From Modestobacter italicus (lineage in GTDB: Bacteria > Actinomycetota > Actinomycetes > Mycobacteriales > Geodermatophilaceae), in the NCBI RefSeq assembly GCF_019799965.1, contig NZ_JABGCJ010000005.1:186001-250000 (forward strand): a stretch of 64,000 nucleotides of DNA, in the 5' to 3' direction. Positions within the stretch are counted from its first letter, which is position 1. Every line of letters begins with the position of its first letter. Positions 57,957 to 64,000 of the stretch are shown piece by piece. The translations under genes and the position numbers were made by a program. Under the pieces are notes generated by a model. It searched no databases and was not told the origin of the DNA. It saw only the letters and a list, made by a program, of their open reading frames with translations.

Positions 57957-59072
57957 TCAGGCGGCCGGCCCCCTCCGGCCACGCGGCCGGCGCGCGGGTG
58001 ACCCCGGCGTGGCGACCAGGAGCACCGCCCCGAGGCCGATCAGCAGCCACTGGCTGACCAGCCGGTAGACCAGCACCGCCGGGACCGCCTGGCTGGCCGG
58101 CATGCCGGCGGCCACCAGGGCGGCGACCAGCGCGGCCTCGACCACGCCGATCCCGCCGGGGGTCAGCCGGGCGGAGGAGACCAGCGCGCCGGCGGCCCAG
58201 GCGAGCACCAGCCCCTGCCAGGGCACGGGCGCGCCCACGGCGACCAGGGCGAGGGCCAGGCAGCCGATGTCGAGCACCCAGTTGGCCAGGGCGAGGAGGA
58301 AGGCGCGGCCGCCGGTGGCCGGACCGAGCCGGAACGCGCCCAGGGAGGTGAACAGGTCGTCGATGCGCTGGTCGACGTGCGCGCCGCGCAGCGCGGGCAC
58401 CCAGCGCGCCAGCACACCGGCGGTGCGGCCGACCAGCCGCACGACCACCGTCCGGCTCCGCTCGTGCCGCAGCACCAGCACCACGCCCACGATCGGCACG
58501 ACGCCGGCCGCGGTGGCCACGAACGCGCCGAGCGCGCCGACCAGCGACCCGGTCAGCGCGGAGCCGACCGCGAGCACCACGGCCAGCGTGGCGGTGGCCA
58601 CGATGCCGGAGACCGCCAGCGCCCAGCCCACCAGGGCGGTGCTGTTGCCCAGCGCGTGCAGCCGCCGGTAGGTGTAGGCGGCGCTGGCGGCCGCCCCGGC
58701 GACCGGCACCGTCGCGGAGATCGTGTTGCCGGCGTAGATCGTCGTGGTGGCGTGCAGCAGCGGGACCCGCCCACCACCGGCGCGCAGCAGCCCGCGCTGC
58801 TGCAGCACCAGGCAGTGCATCGACAGCAGCGAGATCCCGGCTGCGAGCAGCACCCACGACCAGCGGACACCGACCAGCCCGTCCCACCACTCGGCGATCC
58901 GGTCGTGGAAGGCGGCGACGAGCACCACCGCGGCCACGAGCAGGCCGGCCCGCAGCGCCAGGCCGGCGACGGCGGTGCGGCGGCGACCCGCGGAGGGCGG
59001 GTCGTGCCGGCCGGTGCCGGCAGCGGCGACGGCCACCTGCTCCGGTGGCCCGGTCACCCCTCCCCCGGTCAC
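57957..59072 (-). CDS. YbhN/UPF0104 (lysylphosphatidylglycerol synthase-like) membrane protein
   Basis: A 371-residue integral membrane protein with about eight helices. The family motif near the C-terminus, SSARLTPGGIGVVEAALVAA, is the flippase-type signature (PGGIGxxE) of the LPG_synthase_TM/UPF0104 group. The catalytic aminoacyltransferase domain of MprF is absent. It may move or organise lipids. GTG 59072 has GAGG eight bases upstream; a second GTG at 59057 is directly preceded by GGGGGAGG. It starts a four-gene leftward operon. Confidence 0.87.
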   Translation of the reverse strand: MTGGGVTGPPEQVAVAAAGTGRHDPPSAGRRRTAVAGLALRAGLLVAAVVLVAAFHDRIAEWWDGLVGVRWSWVLLAAGISLLSMHCLVLQQRGLLRAGGGRVPLLHATTTIYAGNTISATVPVAGAAASAAYTYRRLHALGNSTALVGWALAVSGIVATATLAVVLAVGSALTGSLVGALGAFVATAAGVVPIVGVVLVLRHERSRTVVVRLVGRTAGVLARWVPALRGAHVDQRIDDLFTSLGAFRLGPATGGRAFLLALANWVLDIGCLALALVAVGAPVPWQGLVLAWAAGALVSSARLTPGGIGVVEAALVAALVAAGMPASQAVPAVLVYRLVSQWLLIGLGAVLLVATPGSPARRPRGRRGPAA

Positions 59073-59346
59073 CGTGCCGACCTCGCGGCCGGCGCCGACC
59101 CGGGGACGACACGTCCCGGACGGCGCCGCGGGAGGACGGCGAGGAGGCAGGGCATGCGCCCATCCTCCCAAGCCGCCGCCGGGACCGGGGTCGCCGCGCC
59201 CACCACCGGGGTCAGGCGGTGGTCAGGCGTCACGGCCGGCCCACCCCGTGGCCCGGCTGCACCCGCGACCCGGCCCTGGGCGACCGGTTGCCAGGCCCCG
59301 GCTCGGATGGCTCGGCCAGCGGCCGGGCAACGGCTCGGTCAGCGGC

Positions 59347-60375
59347 TCAGGCGGTGGCGACCCGCGGGGCCACCTCGGTGCCGAGCAGCTCGATCCCGCG
59401 CAGCAGGTCGGCGTGCGCCAGCCGCGGGTTGGTCATCTGCAGCGAGATCCGGTCGACCCCGCCCAGCTGGCCGGAGATGCGCACCAGCTTCTCGGCCACG
59501 GTGTCCGGGTCGCCCATGAAGAAGGCGCCGTCCGGTCCGCTGGTGGCGTCGAACTGGGCGCGGGACGGCGGGGCGAAGCCACGCTCCCGGGAGACCTTGG
59601 TGAACATCTCGTGCCAGCCGGGGTAGATCGTGTCCGCGGCGGCCTGGGTGCTCTCGGCGACGAAGCCGAAGACGTGCAGGCCGACCTGCAGCGCCTCGGG
59701 CGCGTGCCCGGCCTGCGCCCCGGCCCGGCGGTAGAGGTCGATCAGCGGGGCGAACTGGCGCGGCTCCCCGCCGATGATCGCCACCATCAGCGGCAGGCCG
59801 AGCAGCCCGGCGCGGGCGAAGGACTCGGGGCTGCCGCCGACGCCGACCCAGATCGGCAGCGGGTCCTGCAGCGGCCGTGGGTAGACGCCCTGCCCGGTGA
59901 GCGCCGGGCGGTGCCGGCCGGACCAGGTGACGTGCTCGGAGTCGCGGATCTGCAGCAGCAGGTCGAGCTTCTCGGTGAACAGCGTGTCGTAGTCGGCCAG
60001 GCTGAGCCCGAACAGCGGGAACGCCTCGGTGAACGACCCGCGGCCCACGACCAGGTCGATGCGGCCCTTGGAGATCAGGTCGAGGGTGGCGAACTCCTGG
60101 AACACCCGCACGGGGTCGGCGGCGCTGAGCACGTTGACCGCGCTGCCCAGCCGGATCCGCGAGGTGCGGGCGGCCGCGGCGGCGAGGATGACCGCCGGCG
60201 CCGAGTCGTAGTACTCGGGGCGGTGGTGCTCCCCGATCCCGAAGGAGTACAGCCCGACCTGGTCGGCGAGGGCGATCTCCTCCAGCAGGTGCTCCATCCG
60301 CTCCTCGGGTCCGACCAGGCGCTCGGTCCCGGGGTCGGTCACCGCTGCGACGAAGCTGTCGACGCCGATGTGCAT
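59347..60375 (-). CDS. LLM-class flavin-dependent oxidoreductase
   Basis: A 342-residue luciferase-like monooxygenase-fold protein. Typical segments are YSFGIGEHHRPEYYDSAPAVILAAAA, IRLGSAVNVLSAADPVRVFQEFATLDL and GRIDLVVGRGSF. The family uses FMN or F420; the EHH segment is common to both. The substrate is unknown. ATG 60375 has an AGGAGG site. It stands alone, with 274 bp without a recognisable feature separating it from the YbhN-like start. Confidence 0.88.
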   Translation of the reverse strand: MHIGVDSFVAAVTDPGTERLVGPEERMEHLLEEIALADQVGLYSFGIGEHHRPEYYDSAPAVILAAAAARTSRIRLGSAVNVLSAADPVRVFQEFATLDLISKGRIDLVVGRGSFTEAFPLFGLSLADYDTLFTEKLDLLLQIRDSEHVTWSGRHRPALTGQGVYPRPLQDPLPIWVGVGGSPESFARAGLLGLPLMVAIIGGEPRQFAPLIDLYRRAGAQAGHAPEALQVGLHVFGFVAESTQAAADTIYPGWHEMFTKVSRERGFAPPSRAQFDATSGPDGAFFMGDPDTVAEKLVRISGQLGGVDRISLQMTNPRLAHADLLRGIELLGTEVAPRVATA

Positions 60376-60452
60376 GGGTCCTCCTGGAGGTCGCGCGCCG
60401 ACGGCCGGTGTCCGTTCAACGCTCAACCACCAGTGAACCAGACCTGGCGGGA

Positions 60453-61073
60453 TCAGCCGACCGCGTCCGGGGTGAACTGCGCCCGGGCCGCGGCGACCGC
60501 CCCGTCGACCTCCTCGGGGGTCGCCGTCCCGCTCGCCCGGACGACCTCGCTCCACGCCGCGATCGAGGCCGCGTTGTAGCCGGCGACCTCCGGCGTGCCC
60601 TCCCAGGCGGCCGGGTCGCCGACGTCCTCGCCGCGCAGGAACAGGGCCAGCCCCAGCACGGCGATGTCCCAGCCCGGCCCGACGTAGAGGGCGCCGGCTC
60701 CGCTCCCGGCGAAGGCCACCGGCACCGAGTGCTCCAGCGCCAGTTCGGTCCCCTCGCCGTCCGGGGTGAGGCTGAGCCGGACGACGCTCTCCGGCCCGCC
60801 CCAGGTGACGGTGAAGCCGTGCGGCGGGTCGCACGCGGTCACCTCTCCCCCGGCGTTGCCCTCGACCTGGAAGGCGCCACCCTCGCGCAGCTCGCCGCTG
60901 ACCGGGGCGAACCAGCGGGCCAGCCGGGCCGGGTCGGTCACCGCGTCCCAGACGTCGGACACGGCGGCGTCGTACCGGCGGCGGGCGGTGACGGCGATCA
61001 GCTCGGCGTCGCCGTCCCCACGACGGACGACGTCCCGGTGGGCAGGGACGATCTCGTCGACGAGGTCTCTCAT
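60453..61073 (-). CDS. SRPBCC (AHSA1/START-like) domain protein
   Basis: A 206-residue Bet-v1/AHSA1-fold protein. The first helix segment YDAAVSDVWDAVTDPARLARWFAPV and the strand FTVTWGGPESVVRLSLTPDGEGTELAL are family hallmarks. The function is probably ligand binding. ATG 61073 overlaps the ArsR stop (ATGA) and is preceded by GGAGGAG. ArsR-SRPBCC pairs are very common in actinobacteria, with the ArsR protein regulating both genes. Confidence 0.88.
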   Translation of the reverse strand: MRDLVDEIVPAHRDVVRRGDGDAELIAVTARRRYDAAVSDVWDAVTDPARLARWFAPVSGELREGGAFQVEGNAGGEVTACDPPHGFTVTWGGPESVVRLSLTPDGEGTELALEHSVPVAFAGSGAGALYVGPGWDIAVLGLALFLRGEDVGDPAAWEGTPEVAGYNAASIAAWSEVVRASGTATPEEVDGAVAAARAQFTPDAVG

Positions 61074-61441
61074 GGCTCCTCCTCCGTACGGACCACGGGA
61101 CCCTCGCCCGCGGTGGTGGAACGGGACCGCTTCCCCCGCGCGAGCTCGGTGGCCAGCGCGTCGAGCCGCTGGTCCCAGAACCGCCGGAAACCCTCGAGCC
61201 AGGCGTCGACCTCGCGCAGCGCCGCGGTGTCGACGGCGTAGAGCCGCCGGGTGCCCTCGGCGCGCACCCGGGCGAACCCGTTCTCCCGCAGCACCTTCAG
61301 GTGCTGGGACGCCGCGGGCTGGGAGATGCCGAACTCGGCGTGCACCGCGGCGGCGAGCTGCCCGGCGGGCTGCTCGCCGTCGGCGAGCAGCTCCAGCAGC
61401 CGGCGCCGCACCGGGTCGCCGAGGACGTCCAACGCGTGCAC
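61070..61441 (-). CDS. ArsR-family regulator
   Basis: A 123-residue winged-helix regulator: VLGDPVRRRLLELLADGEQPAGQL, recognition helix ISQPAASQHLKVLRENGFARV and the wing EGTRRLYAV, with no metal-binding cysteine motif, as usual for the SRPBCC-linked group. GTG 61441 has no Shine-Dalgarno but a TACAGT -10-like hexamer 6 nt upstream on the minus strand, indicating a leaderless message. The ATAAG/CTTAT repeat next to it is a likely autoregulatory site that also covers the divergent alditol oxidase promoter. Confidence 0.87.
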   Translation of the reverse strand: MHALDVLGDPVRRRLLELLADGEQPAGQLAAAVHAEFGISQPAASQHLKVLRENGFARVRAEGTRRLYAVDTAALREVDAWLEGFRRFWDQRLDALATELARGKRSRSTTAGEGPVVRTEEEP

Positions 61442-61452
61442 AGCCGAACTGT

Positions 61453-61468
61453 ATAAGTCTTCCCTTAT
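61453..61468. promoter_or_regulatory. ArsR-type operator in the arsR / alditol oxidase divergent promoter
   Basis: ATAAG-TCTTCC-CTTAT is an AT-rich inverted repeat in an otherwise GC-rich region. It overlaps the TATAAG hexamer on the plus strand, abuts the TACAGT hexamer on the minus strand and reaches the ATG at 61467. An ArsR dimer bound here would block both divergent genes. Confidence 0.55.
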
Positions 61469-62789
61469 GGGGGACAACGTCCGCGTGCACGAACGACGGA
61501 TCGCGGGACACTGGGGCGTGACCGATGTGGCAGTGCAGTGGGCAGGGATCAACTGGGCCGGCAACTACGAGTACGGCGCGAGCACGCTGCACCGGCCGGA
61601 GAGCCTGGCCGAGCTCCAGGAACTGGTGGCCGGCACCCCCCGGCTGCGCGCCCTGGGGTCCCGGCACTCCTTCACCGCGATCCCCGACTCCGCCGAGCTG
61701 GTCAGCCTCGAGGCCATGACCGGCACGGACGTCGCCGTCGCCGCCGACCGGCGCGCGGTCACCGTCGACGCAGGCCTGCGCTACGGCGAGCTGGTCACCG
61801 CCCTGCACCGCGAGGGCCTGGCCCTGCACAACCTCGCCTCACTGCCGCACATCTCCGTCGCCGGGGCGGTGGCCACCGCGACCCACGGCTCGGGCGTGGG
61901 CAACCGCAACCTGGCCGGCGCCGTGGCCGGGCTGGAGCTGGTCACCTCCGACGGCGAGCTGCTCCGGGCGGCCCGCGGCGACACCGACTTCCCCGGCCTG
62001 GTCGTCGGCCTCGGCGCGCTCGGCGTGGTCACCCGGGTGACCCTGGACGTCGAGCCCGCCTTCGAGGTGCGGCAGCGGGTGTTCGACCAGCTGCCGTGGG
62101 CTGCACTGTTCGAGCACTTCGAGGACGTGGTCTCCAGCGGCTACAGCGTCAGCCTGTTCACCCTCTTCGGCGACGCCGTGGACATGGTCTGGGTGAAGTC
62201 GCGCACCGACGCCGGGCCGGGCCCGGAGGGCGAGCTGTTCGGCGCCCGCGAGGCCGACGGCGAGCGGCACCCCATCCCCGGCATCGACCCGACCCCGACC
62301 ACCCCGCAGCTGGGCGAGCCCGGGCTGTGGTCGGACCGCCTGCCGCACTTCCGGATGGGCTTCACCCCCAGCAACGGCGACGAGATCCAGTCCGAGTTCC
62401 TGCTCCCCCGCGCCGACGCCGTCCCGGCGCTGGAGGCGCTGCTCCGGCTCGGCCCGCGGATCCGGCCGCTGCTGCAGACCTGCGAGATCCGCACCGTCGC
62501 CGCCGACGACCTCTGGATGAGCACCGCGCACGAGCAGGACTCGGTGGCACTGCACTTCACCTGGGTGCCGGCGCAGGCCGAGGTGGAGGCACTGCTGGTC
62601 GACCTGGAGGCGGCGCTGCTGCCGCTGGGTGCCCGCCCGCACTGGGGCAAGCTCTTCCTCGCCGACGCCGCGACGCTGGCACCCCGGTACGCCCATCACG
62701 CCGACTTCGTCGCGCTGGTGCAGCGGCTCGACCCGCGCGGCGCCTTCACCAACGACTGGCTCGAGCGGTACGTCCTGCGCGCCGGCTGA
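61467..62789 (+). CDS. Alditol oxidase (FAD-binding, AldO-like)
   Basis: A 440-residue VAO-family flavoprotein matching actinobacterial alditol/xylitol oxidases throughout: QWAGINWAGN, LGSRHSFTAI with His67 for covalent FAD attachment, LASLPHISVAGAVATATHGSG, HFTWV and RPHWGK near the C-terminus. The reaction is oxidation of polyols to aldoses with release of H2O2. ATG 61467 lies within the divergent operator; GTG 61518 would give a protein of 423 residues, closer to the usual length, and may be the true start. Confidence 0.9.
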   Translation: MGDNVRVHERRIAGHWGVTDVAVQWAGINWAGNYEYGASTLHRPESLAELQELVAGTPRLRALGSRHSFTAIPDSAELVSLEAMTGTDVAVAADRRAVTVDAGLRYGELVTALHREGLALHNLASLPHISVAGAVATATHGSGVGNRNLAGAVAGLELVTSDGELLRAARGDTDFPGLVVGLGALGVVTRVTLDVEPAFEVRQRVFDQLPWAALFEHFEDVVSSGYSVSLFTLFGDAVDMVWVKSRTDAGPGPEGELFGAREADGERHPIPGIDPTPTTPQLGEPGLWSDRLPHFRMGFTPSNGDEIQSEFLLPRADAVPALEALLRLGPRIRPLLQTCEIRTVAADDLWMSTAHEQDSVALHFTWVPAQAEVEALLVDLEAALLPLGARPHWGKLFLADAATLAPRYAHHADFVALVQRLDPRGAFTNDWLERYVLRAG

Positions 62790-62793
62790 CCTA

Positions 62794-62828
62794 CCGGTCG
62801 CGGGAGCCCCCGTGGCTCCCGCGACCGG
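62794..62828. terminator. Bidirectional terminator after alditol oxidase
   Basis: Perfect 14-bp arms (62794-62807 and 62815-62828) surround a CCCCGTG loop between two convergent genes whose stops are at 62789 and 62833. Confidence 0.85.
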
Positions 62829-62832
62829 GGGC

Positions 62833-63840
62833 TCAGTTGCCGCTGGCGAACGCGGCGTCGAAGGCCGCCGCCGGCGGGTCGAACGCCAGCCGGCGGACGA
62901 AGGCCAGCGCCTCGGGGGCACCCACCAGCCGGTCCATGCCGGCGTCCTCCCACTCCACCGAGATCGGCCCGGTGTAGCCGATGGTGTTGAGCATCCGGAA
63001 GCAGGCCTCCCACGGGACGTCGCCGTGACCGGTGGAGACGAAGTCCCAGCCGCGCCGCGGGTCGGCCCAGGGCAGGTGCGAGCCCATCCGGCCGTTGCGG
63101 CCGTTGCCGACCTGCTTCTTCGCGTCCTTGCAGTCGACGTGGTAGATCCGGTCCTTGAAGTCCCAGAGGAAGCCGACCGGGTCGAGGTCCTGCCAGACGA
63201 AGTGGCTGGGGTCCCAGTTCAGCCCGAACGCCTCGCGGTGGCCGATCGCCTCCAGGGTGCGCACCGTCGTCCAGTAGTCGTAGGCGATCTCCGAGGGGTG
63301 CACCTCGTGCGCGAACCGGACGCCGACCTCGTCGAACACGTCCAGGACCGGGTTCCACCGGTCGGCGAAGTCGGCGTAGCCGGCCTCGATCATCGACTCG
63401 GGCACCGGCGGGAACATCGCCACGGTCTTCCAGATGCTCGACCCGGTGAAGCCGACGACGACGTCCACGCCCAGGGCCCGGGCCGCCCGCGCGGTCGCCT
63501 TCATCTCCTCCGCCGCCCGCTGCCGGACGCCCTCGGGGTCGCCGTCCCCCCACACCCGGGGGTGCACCATGCCGCGGTGCCGCTCGTCGATCGGGTCGTC
63601 GCAGACCGCCTGGCCGTTGAGGTGGTTGGAGATGGCGAACACCTGCAGGCCGTGCCGCTCCAGCAGGTCGAGCTTCTCCTTGACGTAGGCCGGGTCCTCG
63701 GCGGCCCGGACGACGTCGAGGTGGTCGCCCCAGCAGGCGATCTCCAGGCCGTCGTAGCCCCACCCGGAGGCGAGCCGGCACACCTCCTCGAACGGAAGGT
63801 CGGCCCACTGGCCGGTGAACAGGGTGACGGGGCGGGGCAT
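62833..63840 (-). CDS. Sugar phosphate isomerase/epimerase (xylose-isomerase-like TIM barrel)
   Basis: A 335-residue AP_endonuc_2/TIM-barrel protein. Segments [62 protein letters not shown] and [12 protein letters not shown] carry the metal-binding Glu, Asp, His and Glu residues. The family isomerises or epimerises sugars and inositols, often beside Gfo/Idh dehydrogenases, as appears to be the case here. ATG 63840 has a GAGGAGG site; the frame is open into the palindromic repeat upstream. Confidence 0.88.
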   Translation of the reverse strand: MPRPVTLFTGQWADLPFEEVCRLASGWGYDGLEIACWGDHLDVVRAAEDPAYVKEKLDLLERHGLQVFAISNHLNGQAVCDDPIDERHRGMVHPRVWGDGDPEGVRQRAAEEMKATARAARALGVDVVVGFTGSSIWKTVAMFPPVPESMIEAGYADFADRWNPVLDVFDEVGVRFAHEVHPSEIAYDYWTTVRTLEAIGHREAFGLNWDPSHFVWQDLDPVGFLWDFKDRIYHVDCKDAKKQVGNGRNGRMGSHLPWADPRRGWDFVSTGHGDVPWEACFRMLNTIGYTGPISVEWEDAGMDRLVGAPEALAFVRRLAFDPPAAAFDAAFASGN

Positions 63841-63880
63841 CGCTGGTCCTCCTCGAACGAACGGACGGGGTGTCGGCAAC

Positions 63881-63936
63881 CCCCGCGCACTTGGTCGCGC
63901 GAAACCGCGCGCGGTTCGCGCGCGCAAGCGCGGGGG
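63881..63936. repeat. Large imperfect palindrome related to the paaB-paaC repeat
   Basis: About 26-bp imperfect arms from CCCCGCGC to GCGCGGGG fold around the CGCGCGAAACCGCGCG core. The left arm contains ACTTGGTCG, matching ACTTGATCG of the repeats at 50236-50304. It lies between two leftward genes and could act as a REP-like mRNA structure. Confidence 0.75.
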
Positions 63937-63941
63937 GCGGG

Positions 63942-64000
63942 TCAGGTGGGGATGTCGGTCCAGGTGGAGCGGGCGGCCGCGCTGCGTTCCACGGCGTCGA
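63942..64000 (-). CDS. C-terminal end of a probable Gfo/Idh/MocA-family dehydrogenase (5' end outside window)
   Basis: Only the last 19 codons are visible, ending [17 protein letters not shown] before a TGA. This resembles the C-terminal helix of Gfo/Idh/MocA oxidoreductases, where an AVxxSA segment is usual, and the downstream sugar isomerase/epimerase is a frequent partner. The call is tentative because so little is present. Confidence 0.4.
   Translation of the reverse strand, partial: DAVERSAAARSTWTDIPT

Noticed and set aside
1-64000. CRISPR arrays, insertion sequences, prophage genes, rRNA and tRNA genes
   Set aside because: I looked for spacer-repeat arrays, transposase DDE motifs, integrases and tRNA ends and found none; the tandem repeats present have no unique spacers.

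Overview
This 64-kb window is very GC-rich (about 75% G+C by eye), densely coded, full of GTG starts and 1-4 bp gene overlaps. It carries actinobacterial hallmarks: OmpR/MtrA-type two-component modules with GerMN lipoproteins, a mycobacterial-type ATP-dependent DNA ligase, ARB-07466-type secreted proteins and apparently leaderless promoters. A Geodermatophilaceae-like or related actinobacterial chromosome is my inference; no rRNA or tRNA gene is present to fix the taxonomy. I see no prophage, insertion sequence or CRISPR array.

Region 1 (1-25417) is a purine and N-heterocycle catabolic island. An almost unbroken rightward operon encodes an amidase (cut by the left edge), OHCU decarboxylase, HIU hydrolase, urate oxidase, allantoinase, ureidoglycine aminotransferase, allantoate amidohydrolase, an RpiR-type regulator, a two-gene molybdenum hydroxylase (FAD subunit plus a fused 2Fe-2S/Mo subunit) and a non-haem-iron oxygenase. 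It is followed by an FAD oxidase, a creatininase-family hydrolase, two ATZ/TRZ amidohydrolases (one lacking key metal residues), a VOC protein, an NMT1-type ABC importer, a cytosine-deaminase-like enzyme, a PDR-type reductase, a second FAD oxidase and a PNPOx-like flavoprotein. The classical part converts hypoxanthine/xanthine through urate and allantoin to glyoxylate-level products and ammonia. The remaining enzymes look like a feeder or side pathway for an imported N-heterocycle that I cannot identify.

Region 2 (25520-35967) is a housekeeping and membrane stretch: an MFS transporter, a TauE/SafE permease, a geranylgeranyl-reductase-like FAD enzyme with an XRE/DUF2975 pair, a VOC pseudogene, a secreted coiled-coil ARB-07466 protein, an O-methyltransferase, two alpha/beta hydrolases, a Na+/H+ antiporter and a YihY/BrkB protein.

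Region 3 (36041-48770) is a signalling region. Two paralogous response regulator - histidine kinase - GerMN lipoprotein operons flank a metallophosphoesterase, a cysteine-rich copper-storage-type protein, two tiny zinc-ribbon genes, DUF421 and DUF2254 membrane proteins and two STAS proteins. Four very small genes (45, 48, 50 and 82 codons) follow.

Region 4 (48022-52876) is the phenylacetyl-CoA epoxidase operon paaABCDE with a divergent TetR-type regulator and a clear palindromic operator. Two kinds of short palindromic repeat have inserted into it, one between paaB and paaC and one inside the paaD 5' end.

Region 5 (52923-64000) holds a secreted aldose epimerase, a GNAT protein, DNA ligase, a four-gene membrane/methyltransferase operon, an LLM flavin oxidoreductase, an SRPBCC-ArsR pair divergent from an alditol oxidase, and a sugar-phosphate isomerase/epimerase followed by the tail of a probable Gfo/Idh/MocA dehydrogenase. 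Convergent gene pairs are usually separated by long, near-perfect hairpins.
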